Below are positions 23,884 to 31,415 of a stretch of DNA of 64,000 nucleotides, in pieces (the first letter of the stretch is position 1; every line of letters starts with the position of its first letter). The notes below the pieces were generated by a model. The model did no database searches, had not been told where the DNA came from, and saw nothing but the letters and a program-made list of their open reading frames with translations. The position numbers and the translations under genes were made by a program. The stretch comes from Achromobacter sp. UMC46 (lineage in GTDB: Bacteria; Pseudomonadota; Gammaproteobacteria; Burkholderiales; Burkholderiaceae_B), in contig NZ_LZZS01000004.1 of NCBI RefSeq assembly GCF_014170335.1, positions 620,001 to 684,000 of the forward strand. The letters run 5' to 3'.

Positions 23884-24399
23884 ATGACCATCCGCCTGAA
23901 CTCCCACCATTGGCTTGATGTCCTCTACAACGATGTGCGTAGCGCGCCCGGCGGCGTCAAGGACGCGGCCAGCTTTCTGACCGAACGCCGCGGCAAGCGG
24001 ATCCACTACGAATCGCTGCGCGCCAAGCTGAGCGGCCAAGAAGGCGAGTCGATGACCTTCGAAATGGCGGACCTGCTTACGGAATGGCTCGCGCAGAAGG
24101 CCGGGGGCGCTGAAGTGGCACACCGCTGGGCGCAGACCTACGCGATGGTCGAGCATGGTCTTACCTGCTTGGACGTGCCCGCACCCCCTGAGGGCGGCTG
24201 GCCTGACGAGTTGAAAGCCATCCACGAAAAGGTATTGAAGGTAGGTGCCAAGGTCGGAGGCTTGAATGCGTCGACTCTGGACGCGATGGGTGACGGCCGC
24301 ATTGACCCCGATGAGCGCAGCGCGCTGTACACGCTCTTCATGGACTTGGCCGTGTTGGCGTTCCGTGGCGCGCGCAACGTGTCGAGGGTGCAATGCTGA
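23884..24399 (+). CDS. CII-like phage regulatory protein (CP76 type)
   Basis: 171 residues. The N-terminus (GGVKDAASFLTERRGKRIHYESLRAKLSG) is an HTH of the Phage_CP76/CII regulatory family. The C-terminus is helical (LNASTLDAMGDGRIDPDERSALYTLF). Placed immediately after cro, it occupies the cII position and probably activates lysogenic promoters such as those for cI or int. The target sites were not identified. Confidence 0.8.
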   Translation: MTIRLNSHHWLDVLYNDVRSAPGGVKDAASFLTERRGKRIHYESLRAKLSGQEGESMTFEMADLLTEWLAQKAGGAEVAHRWAQTYAMVEHGLTCLDVPAPPEGGWPDELKAIHEKVLKVGAKVGGLNASTLDAMGDGRIDPDERSALYTLFMDLAVLAFRGARNVSRVQC

Positions 24400-24698
24400 C
24401 CCGTGGAACTTCTGGTGTACCCGTGCGGGCGCGTGTCCCGTCCACGGAGCGTAAGGGGGGCGCGCTGGCGCGTGCGGCTGGGCAACTCTGCGGGAACGAC
24501 CGGTTCCAGGCTTGGGTTGTTGCCCGCATCGGTGCCGCCCCCCAGGGTGTGACCGTCCAGCAGCATGCTGCGCAGTTCGTCCGTGATGCCTGCGGTATCA
24601 CCAGCCGTGCGCAACTGGACCACAACGCCGGAGCGGCGGCGCTCTTTCATGAGGCCGTGCGAAAGCCGTTTGTGAAGTGGAGCGGCATCTATGGCTGA
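24393..24698 (+). CDS. Hypothetical phage replication-region protein
   Basis: 101 residues. A basic start (VRARVPSTERKGGALARAAG) precedes a compact helical region with GITSRAQLDHNAGAAALFHE and VRKPFVKWSGIYG. Overlaps CII by seven bases and the next gene by eight. A lambda nin-region type accessory function is possible but not shown. Confidence 0.65.
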   Translation: MLTRGTSGVPVRARVPSTERKGGALARAAGQLCGNDRFQAWVVARIGAAPQGVTVQQHAAQFVRDACGITSRAQLDHNAGAAALFHEAVRKPFVKWSGIYG

Positions 24699-24993
24699 CT
24701 GCCTCCACATGTTCCGAGGGTATAGGGTGCCGCCTGAGGCCGTGCAAGCGGTCAAGCAGGCCATTATCGACACCCCGCGCCGGGTCGATGTCAAGGCGCT
24801 ACAGGAAATCGTTCTACCCACCTTGGTGGCGGTGGACCCCTGGCCCAGCACATCACGCGCTGATGCTGCCGCCCGTGCGATTGAGTCGTTCCTGTTCGAT
24901 GCGAGCCAGGCTGGCCTGGTCAAGCGCCGCACAAACGGCTGGAAGTTCCCGTACTGGTGGCGGGTCAAGTCGACGGGGGCGGTATGTCGTTGA
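24691..24993 (+). CDS. Hypothetical phage replication-region protein
   Basis: 100 residues; helical N-terminus (PPEAVQAVKQAIIDTPRRVD), aromatic basic C-terminus (KRRTNGWKFPYWWRVKS). The family is not recognised. Overlaps both neighbours, so it is certainly part of the rightward early operon. Confidence 0.65.
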   Translation: MADCLHMFRGYRVPPEAVQAVKQAIIDTPRRVDVKALQEIVLPTLVAVDPWPSTSRADAAARAIESFLFDASQAGLVKRRTNGWKFPYWWRVKSTGAVCR

Positions 24994-25463
24994 TGCGCCG
25001 CACCCCCCTCAAGAACAAGACGCCGATGAAGCGCAGCAGCGTGCCGATGATGCGGGCCACCCCAATGCCGCCGCCTCGCGCCGCCATGAAGGCGCGCAAG
25101 AAGGGCAAGAAGCCGCCCAAGACGATCTATCGCAATCAGGCGCTGCTTAATCTTGCCAAGGGCGAGGAATGCTTGCTCCGCGTGCCCCGGTATTGCCAGG
25201 GCCGCAAGGATACGACGGTCGCATGCCATTCCAACCTGCTACGGGATGGCAAGGGGAAGGGCATCAAGGCCCACGACTGGGCCATCGCATTCGGCTGTGG
25301 CCCTTGCCACTGGTTCGTTGACCAGTCTCCGGCCCCGCTGGAACAGAAGCTCAGCTATTTCATACCCGGCTTGCGCCTTACGCGCCTGCGGATCATCGCT
25401 ATGGGCAAATGGCCCGACGAGGCCGAGCGCGGGTATCAACTTTTGTATGGAGAGTCGTCATGA
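24984..25463 (+). CDS. DUF1364 putative HNH-like nuclease
   Basis: 159 residues from ATG 24984. A very basic N-terminus (RRTPLKNKTPMKRSS, KARKKGKKPPKTIYRN) precedes the DUF1364 core with paired Cys/His: GEECLLRVPRYCQ, TVACHSNLL, and GCGPCHWFVDQ. DUF1364 proteins are encoded in lambdoid replication or nin regions and are predicted metal-dependent nucleases or DNA-binding proteins. It precedes the O-like initiator and overlaps it by four bases. Confidence 0.82.
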   Translation: MSLMRRTPLKNKTPMKRSSVPMMRATPMPPPRAAMKARKKGKKPPKTIYRNQALLNLAKGEECLLRVPRYCQGRKDTTVACHSNLLRDGKGKGIKAHDWAIAFGCGPCHWFVDQSPAPLEQKLSYFIPGLRLTRLRIIAMGKWPDEAERGYQLLYGESS

Positions 25464-26311
25464 GCGTTCAGGGCATGACATGGGCGCTTGCTCAGAGAAT
25501 CGTGAAGGATCCGACCGCGCGTCACGTCCTGCTGTGCCTGGCTAACTATGCCGGCGCGAAGGGCGAGGGCGCTTTCCCGTCCGTGGCGACGTTGGCCGAA
25601 GACACTGGCCTGTCGAACCGGACGGTGCAGACCAAATTGCGTGAACTGGAAGCCCTGCAGGTGATCCAGCGCGGCAATCAGGATCTGGTGGCTGCCTACA
25701 TTCGGCGCGCTGATCAGCGGCCGGTTTGCTACGACATTGATCTGTCACGGGGTGCAGTAGCTGCGCCCCGCGTGGAACATTCTGAAGGGCAAACACGGGG
25801 TGAACCTGCTGCGCCCCGTAATGAACGGGGTGAATCTGACGACGTCACGGGGTGCAGCTCACGACGTCACGGGGTGAATCTGACGACGTCACGGGGTGAA
25901 CGTGCTGCACCCGAACCGTCATTGAACCGTCAAGGAACCATCAATGAACCTAAAGGCGTGCGCAAGCGCTCGCCGGGGTTCGACCCGATGAGCGTGGAAT
26001 TGCCGGACTGGCTGGATGCCGATCTGTGGGGGCGCTGGGTGCGTCACCGCGTGCAGATCCGCAAGCCGTTGACCGAAGAGGCCGCCAAGCAGCAGGTGAT
26101 GGACCTGGACGGATACCGCAAGCAAGGCCACACGCCGGAGGCTGTCATCACGCACGCCATCGGCAAAAGCTGGCAAGGCCTGTTCGCCCCGAGTGGTGCA
26201 GCAGCTGGGGGTGCCCCGCGTCCCGGCAAGTTCAACCCCACCGACTACGTGAACCGCAATCGCACCCAAGGAGGCCACGACTATGACGACGGTCGCACAA
26301 TCGACGGCTAA
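25460..26311 (+). CDS. O-like replication initiator
   Basis: 283 residues from ATG 25460 with GGAGAG upstream. The N-terminus is a winged helix (HVLLCLANYAGAKGEGAFPS, TLAEDTGLSNRTVQTKLREL). A low-complexity middle (about residues 95-165) is encoded by tandem DNA repeats, the likely origin. The C-terminal part (FDPMSVELPDWLDADLWGRW onward) resembles phage replication proteins that contact a helicase loader. It pairs with the P-like gene downstream. The lambda O arrangement, origin within the initiator gene, is the basis of the call. Confidence 0.85.
   Translation: MSVQGMTWALAQRIVKDPTARHVLLCLANYAGAKGEGAFPSVATLAEDTGLSNRTVQTKLRELEALQVIQRGNQDLVAAYIRRADQRPVCYDIDLSRGAVAAPRVEHSEGQTRGEPAAPRNERGESDDVTGCSSRRHGVNLTTSRGERAAPEPSLNRQGTINEPKGVRKRSPGFDPMSVELPDWLDADLWGRWVRHRVQIRKPLTEEAAKQQVMDLDGYRKQGHTPEAVITHAIGKSWQGLFAPSGAAAGGAPRPGKFNPTDYVNRNRTQGGHDYDDGRTIDG
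25746..25898 (+). repeat. Iterons inside the initiator gene, candidate phage origin
   Basis: The 9-mer CACGGGGTG occurs at 25746, 25794, 25846, 25868 and 25890, with AACGGGGTG at 25824. The last four are spaced exactly 22 bp, about two helical turns. Inverted gcgcccc elements accompany the first copies. A 22-bp period is not a multiple of three, so the encoded residues differ between copies; selection acts on DNA. GAACCGTCA-type repeats follow (about 25913-25940). Confidence 0.8.
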
Positions 26312-27041
26312 CCGGTCCATGTGGGCCGTGCCGATGGCAAAGCTGGAAGGCATTTCCCTGATCGACCACCTTTGGAATCGCCTTTCGGGCACGTATGGGG
26401 GGCGCTGGCTGAAAGACTTCCCGGACATGCAGAGCATCGAGAACTGGAAGGCGGCTTGGGCGGAAGCGTTTGACGAAGAGAACCTGACACCGCAGGACGT
26501 GGCCGAGGGGCTTCGCGCCTGCCGCCGCATGTCACCGGACTGGCCGCCGAGCGTGGGCGAGTTCATTCGGGCCTGCCGGCCGACGCTTGAGCCAGAGGTG
26601 GCGTTTTACACAGCGGTCGCGGGAATGGCTGCGCGGCACAACGGCGAGCCGGGGACCTGGCCGCATCCGGCCATCTTCTGGGCGGCGGTAGAGGTGGGGG
26701 CGCATGACCTTCAGCATTGCCCCTACACAACGATGAAGGCGCGCTGGGAGCGGTCCTTGAACGAAGTCCTTGCCCGAGGCGAATGGAAACCCGTTCCCGT
26801 CATCGTCAAGGCTCTGCCCGCTCCGGCGATTACGGCCACCAGCCGCGCCCAAGCCGAAGAGCAAATGCGCAAGATCGGAGAGACAGGGATCATGAACCAG
26901 TCCGGCCGTGATCCGATGCGCGGGTGGAAGCGGATCATCGCCGAGACCGAAGATCCGAATGGCAAACGCTTCTCGCCGGGAATCGTTGCGATGGCGCGTA
27001 ACGCGCTACGCCTGGACGCTGGGCAGGGAGCGCGATCATGA
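26283..27041 (+). CDS. P-like replication protein (helicase loader)
   Basis: 252 residues with AAGGAGG upstream. LWNRLSGTYGGRWLKDFPD, then LRACRRMSPDWPPSVGEFIRAC matches the lambda P / phage_rep_P pattern. These proteins deliver host DnaB to the initiator-bound origin. It directly follows and overlaps the O-like gene by 29 bases. The C-terminus (RFSPGIVAMARNALRL) is helical. Confidence 0.8.
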   Translation: MTTVAQSTANRSMWAVPMAKLEGISLIDHLWNRLSGTYGGRWLKDFPDMQSIENWKAAWAEAFDEENLTPQDVAEGLRACRRMSPDWPPSVGEFIRACRPTLEPEVAFYTAVAGMAARHNGEPGTWPHPAIFWAAVEVGAHDLQHCPYTTMKARWERSLNEVLARGEWKPVPVIVKALPAPAITATSRAQAEEQMRKIGETGIMNQSGRDPMRGWKRIIAETEDPNGKRFSPGIVAMARNALRLDAGQGARS

Positions 27042-27463
27042 GCGGCGCTATGGCACGCAACAAGGGCGCGGCGTTTGAGCGCAAGGTGGCCAACCTGTTG
27101 ACCGAGGCAACCGGCAAGGTCTGGCGGCGGCGCGTGCGCAACGCGGTTGGTGATAGCGACGTGGTGGCGGATGATCCCGCCTTCGCCCGCATCAGTATCG
27201 AATGCAAGCACGCCAATACGCTTTGCCTGCCCGCCTGGTGGCGCCAGGCGCAGGAGCAGGCCGGCCAGGACGGCGTGCCGGTGCTGGTCTACAGGCAAAC
27301 GGGGGCGCGGGGCGAATCGGTCATGGTCGACGCCCACGACGTGAACTCGAAGATTTTTCCAGTCCGGGGGCGGCATACCGTCACGATGGGCTGGGATGTG
27401 GCAATGCAATGGATGCGGGAAATGCTGCCCGCGAAAGTGATTTTTTCCCCGGATATCTACTGA
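27038..27463 (+). CDS. PD-(D/E)XK nuclease, probable Holliday junction resolvase
   Basis: 141 residues. The start KGAAFERKVANLLTEATG supplies the first Glu, GDSDVVADD the Asp, and SIECKHANT the E-x-K, the layout of VRR/RusA-replacing phage resolvases. It overlaps the P-like gene and the next start (TGATG). The position between replication and late control is typical for a resolvase that processes recombination intermediates before packaging. Confidence 0.82.
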   Translation: MSGAMARNKGAAFERKVANLLTEATGKVWRRRVRNAVGDSDVVADDPAFARISIECKHANTLCLPAWWRQAQEQAGQDGVPVLVYRQTGARGESVMVDAHDVNSKIFPVRGRHTVTMGWDVAMQWMREMLPAKVIFSPDIY

Positions 27464-28131
27464 TGACTACGACCACATTAGAGCGCAAGGCTATGGCGAA
27501 CCACGCAACGATCATCAGCGAACCTCTGTTCCGTAGTGCGCATGCCGCCCTGGTATTCGCTCTCAATTTCACCATGCAGCAATATGACCGGCCCCTGATG
27601 AACAAGGTCGCCAGCAATGATTCGGAGCGGGGCGAAGGCAAAGGCCTTTCGGGGCAAGATGGCGCGGCCCAAGCAGGGATGATTCGCCGCCGGTTGTCCA
27701 CGCTGCCGCCTCTGCAACAGGCGATCATGGTGGCGCGCACCGCACCGGCAACGCTGGTGTGCAGCTGCGGTGCGCCCTGCTGCCAAGGGCGGCAGGCGAA
27801 TCTTGAATGGACAGCTGCGATTCGCTTGGTGGCGGATTCCGCCGAAAAAGAAGCGTTGGCAAGCTGCTCCATTAACCGAGGGCTGACGCTGGGCCTGCTG
27901 GCCCGTCTCTTTGGGCAAGGCAGGGGACAACAGATGAGCGACATTGCTGAGCAGGCAGGCGTGTCCTCCAATACTGCGACGAATCACCTTTCGCGGTTGA
28001 AGCTGTGGCTGCATGGCAGTAAGACGCGCGGGGCCGGGTTCGGTGTTGGGCAAGAGGCGTTGGCGATTTTTGCAGCAGAGCAAGCGCTGATCGACGCAGG
28101 CATTGTGGGGGCGCTTGACGATATAGCTTGA
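27463..28131 (+). CDS. Q-like late gene antiterminator or activator
   Basis: 222 residues from ATG 27463, overlapping the previous stop. A Cys cluster (VCSCGAPCCQGRQ, about residues 100-112) could bind zinc. The C-terminus has an HTH (MSDIAEQAGVSSNTATNHLSRLKLWL). It is the last early gene and is followed at once by a promoter and terminator laid out like lambda p_R'-t_R'. The placement rather than sequence identity supports Q function. MANHATI at 27493 is a possible second start. Confidence 0.72.
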   Translation: MTTTTLERKAMANHATIISEPLFRSAHAALVFALNFTMQQYDRPLMNKVASNDSERGEGKGLSGQDGAAQAGMIRRRLSTLPPLQQAIMVARTAPATLVCSCGAPCCQGRQANLEWTAAIRLVADSAEKEALASCSINRGLTLGLLARLFGQGRGQQMSDIAEQAGVSSNTATNHLSRLKLWLHGSKTRGAGFGVGQEALAIFAAEQALIDAGIVGALDDIA

Positions 28132-28156
28132 CGCTTGTGAATTTCACACGCAGAAT
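28128..28156 (+). promoter_or_regulatory. Candidate late promoter (p_R'-like)
   Basis: TTGACG (28128-28133) and CAGAAT (28151-28156) with a 17-base spacer. A terminator follows about 30 bases after the expected start point, as required for Q-type control. Confidence 0.6.
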
Positions 28157-28193
28157 AGGCGCAGCCCTGATACGGTCTGTCAGTGCGTCTACC

Positions 28194-28225
28194 AAAAGCC
28201 CGCCAGCGAAAGCAGCGGGCTTTTT
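28194..28225 (+). terminator. Terminator in the late leader (t_R'-like)
   Basis: AAAAGCCCGC pairs with GCGGGCTTTTT around an 11-base loop; the Ts are part of the tract. It lies between the late promoter and the tRNA. Confidence 0.85.
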
Positions 28226-28233
28226 GCATTTCT

Positions 28234-28307
28234 GCGGGCTTGGCCGAATGGTCAGGCTGCGGCCTTCCAAGCCGCCTACGTGGGTTCAATTCCCGCAGCC
28301 CGCTCCA
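28234..28307 (+). tRNA. tRNA-Gly (anticodon TCC), phage-encoded
   Basis: 74 bases with CCA encoded. Acceptor GCGGGCT/AGCCCGC, D-arm GCC-GGC, anticodon arm GCGGC-CTTCCAA-GCCGC (anticodon TCC), T-arm GTGGG-TTCAATT-CCCGC. All stems pair. It reads GGA/GGG codons, which GC-rich hosts use little, and sits in the late leader between two terminators. Confidence 0.95.
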
Positions 28308-28318
28308 AACAAAAGAAG

Positions 28319-28357
28319 GCCCCGATACGGATTCTCCGGTCGGGGCTTTGCCTTTTC
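28319..28357 (+). terminator. Terminator after tRNA-Gly
   Basis: GCCCCGA pairs with TCGGGGC across 14 bases, followed by TTTGCCTTTT. Weaker T-tract than the preceding one. Confidence 0.6.
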
Positions 28358-28365
28358 GGCACGAA

Positions 28366-28782
28366 TCAAGCTAGAAGGTGTTGACGGAGGCGTTGGCGCT
28401 CTGATTCGCTAAGGCCCTGGTGTTCTCCAAGCCATTGTTCAACCAGACCGTCCCAACGACGTTCGTATGCGGATTCAACTTTATCCGGCGGCCCATCGGG
28501 TTCATCGAAGTCAGCCAAATCTTGCGCCTGTTTGCCGATGAAATCTGTTGCGCGTATGAGCACAAGGGGGGGCGTGGTGGCGTCAGTACGTCCGTAATTT
28601 ACGTATCGCTGGGAATTCAGCGTTAGAGCCTTATCGAACACGAAGGCTTCATACAGCGCTCGGTGGTCCCGATCTAACTGTTGGCGGGCGGATCCGTGTG
28701 CCTCGGTCATCCCGTGCTGTACCCCCGCCTTCCAGCCGATCCATACGGCACCCGCTACCAACGCGATGTACAGCAGTTCCAC
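28366..28782 (-). CDS. Membrane-anchored hypothetical protein, reverse strand in late region
   Basis: 138 residues from a GTG at 28782 preceded by GGGAG. One N-terminal membrane span (LLYIALVAGAVWIGW), then a soluble helical domain with a conserved-looking ALYEAFVFDKALTLNS and a C-terminal VEQWLGEHQGLSESERQRL. It runs against the late transcript, like a moron expressed in the lysogen. The function is unknown; an envelope or exclusion role is a guess. Confidence 0.65.
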   Translation of the reverse strand: MELLYIALVAGAVWIGWKAGVQHGMTEAHGSARQQLDRDHRALYEAFVFDKALTLNSQRYVNYGRTDATTPPLVLIRATDFIGKQAQDLADFDEPDGPPDKVESAYERRWDGLVEQWLGEHQGLSESERQRLRQHLLA

Positions 28783-28928
28783 GACTACTCCCAAATAAGT
28801 TAAGAGACGGCGACAACGACGGAATCGCGAGTTCCTTCGTTGACAGCCGAAACACGGACTAGACCCGTGATCGACCCAAGGCCGTCCCACCTGTACAGGC
28901 GGGGGCCAGTTTACATGGACGCTCACAA

Positions 28929-29699
28929 GTGGCAAAACCGATCATTCCCTGGCTGGGTGGCAAGCGCCGCCTGGCCGACAAGATTCTTCCCTTTTTCCCC
29001 AAGCACTCCTGCTACGTCGAACCCTTCGCCGGGGGCGCAGCATTACTTTTCGCCAGGGCAGAGCCAGCGAAGGTGGAAGTGCTGAACGATATCAACGGCG
29101 ACCTGGTGAATCTGTACCGAGTGGTGCAGCACCACCTGGAAGAGTTCGTGCGTCAGTTCAAATGGGCGCTGTCCAGCCGGCAGATGTTCAAGTGGCAGAA
29201 GGAAACGCGCCCTGAAACGCTGACAGACATTCAGCGGGCGGCGCGCTTCTACTACCTCATGCAGAACTGCTTCAGCGGCAAGCTGGAGGGCATGACGTTC
29301 GGCACGGCAACAACTTCGCCGCCTGGGTTGAACCTGTTGCGCATGGAGGAAACGCTGTCGGCGGCGCATCTGCGCCTGGCGCGCATCTTCATCGAGCATT
29401 TGCCGTGGCTGGACTGCGTGAAGCGCTACGACCGGCCGCACACGCTCTTCTATATGGACCCGCCTTATTGGGCCACGGCTGGCTACGGCGTCGATTTCGG
29501 CATTGAGCAATACGGCGCGATGGCAGAGGCCATGCGGACCATGAAGGGCCGCGCGCTGGTCAGCGTCAATGACCACCCGGAAATGCGGCAAGCTTTCGCC
29601 GGGTTCCCCATGCATGGGCTGGACATCCGGTACACGGTGGCCGGGGGCGCTGGTGTGCCAAGGCGCGAACTGCTGATCCAGAGCTGGCCCGCCGAATAG
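28929..29699 (+). CDS. DNA adenine methylase (D12 class, Dam-like)
   Basis: 256 residues starting at GTG 28929. The SAM-binding motif PWLGGKRRLADKIL and FAGGAALLF, and the catalytic DPPYW (FYMDPPYWATAGYG) are clear. It methylates N6 of adenine, possibly protecting phage DNA from restriction. No cognate nuclease is adjacent. The gene lies between a reverse-strand membrane gene and the HicAB module. Confidence 0.93.
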   Translation: MAKPIIPWLGGKRRLADKILPFFPKHSCYVEPFAGGAALLFARAEPAKVEVLNDINGDLVNLYRVVQHHLEEFVRQFKWALSSRQMFKWQKETRPETLTDIQRAARFYYLMQNCFSGKLEGMTFGTATTSPPGLNLLRMEETLSAAHLRLARIFIEHLPWLDCVKRYDRPHTLFYMDPPYWATAGYGVDFGIEQYGAMAEAMRTMKGRALVSVNDHPEMRQAFAGFPMHGLDIRYTVAGGAGVPRRELLIQSWPAE

Positions 29700-29700
29700 C

Positions 29701-30114
29701 TTACGCAACCGAAATATCGAGGCGGCGGCCCAGGTCATGGAACGCGGCCTCGATAGCTTCCAGCTTGGAGCTATGCGACAGGTCCAGCAGGCGGTCCACT
29801 TGCGGGTTGTGGACGCCTAGGCGGCGTGCAAGTTCGGTTTTGCGGATGCCTTGCTGGACCATTTCGTTAGACAGAAAGACCTTAGCCGTTGCCAATGCGC
29901 CCAGCGTCACGCTGCCATCCCCTACCGCCGTAGGCAGGGGAATCGGGCGGCGCGCGTCGATGTACAGCTGCAATATGGCTTCAAGCCCTTCAGCTGCGTT
30001 GGCCGCTAGGTCGTGTTCGCCTTCGCTGACAGACGCACCTTCGGGCAGGTCGGGGTACTGAATCAAGTTCGTGCCGTTGGTGTCCGGCGTCAGGGTGTAG
30101 CAGTAGGTCAACAT
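29701..30114 (-). CDS. hicB: HicB antitoxin
   Basis: 137 residues from ATG 30114 with AGAGG upstream. The N-terminal partial RNase-H-like HicB domain (YPDLPEGASVSEGEHDLAANAAEGLEAIL in part) is followed by a DNA-binding C-terminus (GIRKTELARRLGVHNPQVDRLLDLSH). It neutralises HicA and represses the hicAB promoter. Its stop lies two bases from the convergent methylase stop. Confidence 0.93.
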   Translation of the reverse strand: MLTYCYTLTPDTNGTNLIQYPDLPEGASVSEGEHDLAANAAEGLEAILQLYIDARRPIPLPTAVGDGSVTLGALATAKVFLSNEMVQQGIRKTELARRLGVHNPQVDRLLDLSHSSKLEAIEAAFHDLGRRLDISVA

Positions 30115-30183
30115 GGTGTGTCCTCTGTGATTGGGGAGGCATTCATACAACGGGTAAGAGGCAGCCCTTGCGGGCCACCTCCT

Positions 30184-30369
30184 TTACTTCAGTCCAAGAT
30201 CCTTTTTGATCTTCTGCACCAGCCCCGTACCGATTTCTTTACTGCCGTGGTCTGGAAAGCTGGTTTGCAGATCGCCAAGGGTTGCTTTGAAGTGGCTGCT
30301 ACCTGATTTGTGGGGTTCTAACTTCACACCCTGTTTCAGCAGCCACCGCCTGAACTCGCTGTATTTCAT
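30184..30369 (-). CDS. hicA: HicA mRNA interferase toxin
   Basis: 61 residues from ATG 30369 with GGGGAGG upstream. The dsRBD-like fold is compact; the catalytic His is in HKSGSSHFKATL. The gene precedes hicB, the usual HicAB order. It cleaves mRNA when HicB is lost, which can stabilise the prophage or arrest growth during infection by other phages. Confidence 0.93.
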   Translation of the reverse strand: MKYSEFRRWLLKQGVKLEPHKSGSSHFKATLGDLQTSFPDHGSKEIGTGLVQKIKKDLGLK

Positions 30370-30397
30370 TACCTCCCCTTCGTTGAACCGATAAGGA

Positions 30398-30432
30398 ATT
30401 ATACAACAAAAAAGATGTATGAAGCATCTTTT
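30398..30432 (-). promoter_or_regulatory. hicAB promoter and palindromic operator
   Basis: A perfect minus-strand TATAAT (30403-30398) lies 29 bases upstream of hicA. Just upstream, AAAAGATG and CATCTTTT form an inverted repeat with a 7-base centre (30410-30432), a likely HicB binding site. The segment is much more AT-rich than its surroundings. Confidence 0.65.
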
Positions 30433-30640
30433 ATGTTTTATCTGTTCGATTATTTTTTTGCGCATAAGGGCGCACATCGGCTACTTCGACCGCTCAGGTC
30501 ACCGGCCACGGGTTGCGCCAGTGCCCGGACAAGCCTGCGAGTGTCCGCAAGAACCCAGGCAGCGCACCACGAGTAACACGCCACGGACTACGGGTGGCGA
30601 ACGTGCCGGGGGTGCGCATCATCGAATCAAGGAAGACCAG

Positions 30641-30982
30641 ATGGCAAGGCTCAAGCTCTCAACACTCAAGCCGCGTTTGGCTATGGTCGGCCCCAAGTTG
30701 GCGGCCGCGCCGACGCCCAGCGCCAAGCGCATGACAGGTAGGCGGTTGCAAGACCGTCGCTTGCGCATCTGGTCCGCGAATCCTCATTGCGCGCACTGCG
30801 GCAGGTTGACGATGTTCCCTGGCGGCTTCGAACTGGATCACAAGGTGGGCCTATTCGATGGCGGGGCGGACGCGGACGAGAACACGCAAGTGCTGTGCGT
30901 TTACCGCGCTGACGACGGACGCAAGACGGGATGCCATGACCTGAAAACGCGGGCGGATCTCGGCTACCGGAGCAAGGCATAG
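30641..30982 (+). CDS. HNH endonuclease of the packaging module
   Basis: 113 residues from ATG 30641 with AAGGAAG upstream. Zinc Cys pair CAHCGRL, HNH core GGFELDHKVGLFDGGADADE, and a later CVYRADDG...GCHDLKTR. HNH proteins next to terminase genes are needed for specific cos cutting or packaging in many HK97-type phages. The upstream extension in the same frame is noncoding in character. About 230 bases without a gene separate it from the small terminase. Confidence 0.9.
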   Translation: MARLKLSTLKPRLAMVGPKLAAAPTPSAKRMTGRRLQDRRLRIWSANPHCAHCGRLTMFPGGFELDHKVGLFDGGADADENTQVLCVYRADDGRKTGCHDLKTRADLGYRSKA

Positions 30983-31186
30983 GCCACGAGGCCGCCAGAG
31001 GCCGCATATGCGTTCAAGCGCCGAGCCGAAGCGCGGTTCTGGCGTCGTGCTGATCGCCCCGTGGCGGGGCTGTGGACGGCTGTCGCGGCCCGTTGGGAGG
31101 GAGGGGGGGGTGAAAGTCTGAGCGGCCTCCGCATCGGAAACCACCTGTTCCCTCACGCACAGAAAATTTCCCCACTTCGGAAAATT

Positions 31187-31415
31187 GTTAACCCACTTTT
31201 GTTAACCAAAACCTATGGCATTAACCGACAAAAAGCGCCGCTTCGTCGATGCGCTGCTGTCGGGTCTATCCGGTGCGAAAGCCGCTATTCATGCGGGTTA
31301 CAGCGAAAACGGGGCGGCCCAAGCAGCCGCCCGACTGATGCGTGACAAGCATGTTCTGGCGGCCTTGGGGCGCAATGCCGAGGTTAACAAAGGAGTTAAC
31401 AAAAAGCGGGTTAAC
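31187..31415. repeat. GTTAAC repeats around the start of the small terminase gene
   Basis: TTTTGTTAACC-type copies at 31187 and 31201 lie before the ATG; GTTAACAAA copies in opposite orientation are at 31383, 31395 and 31410 inside the gene. They are candidate terminase recognition sites (cos/pac). The first pair directly abuts the start codon, which lacks a Shine-Dalgarno. Confidence 0.55.

Noticed and set aside
25746-25898. Repeats in the O-like gene as a CRISPR or protein repeat
   Set aside because: Units are 22 bp with a 9-bp core and no spacers of CRISPR length, and the period is out of frame, so neither fits; iterons do.
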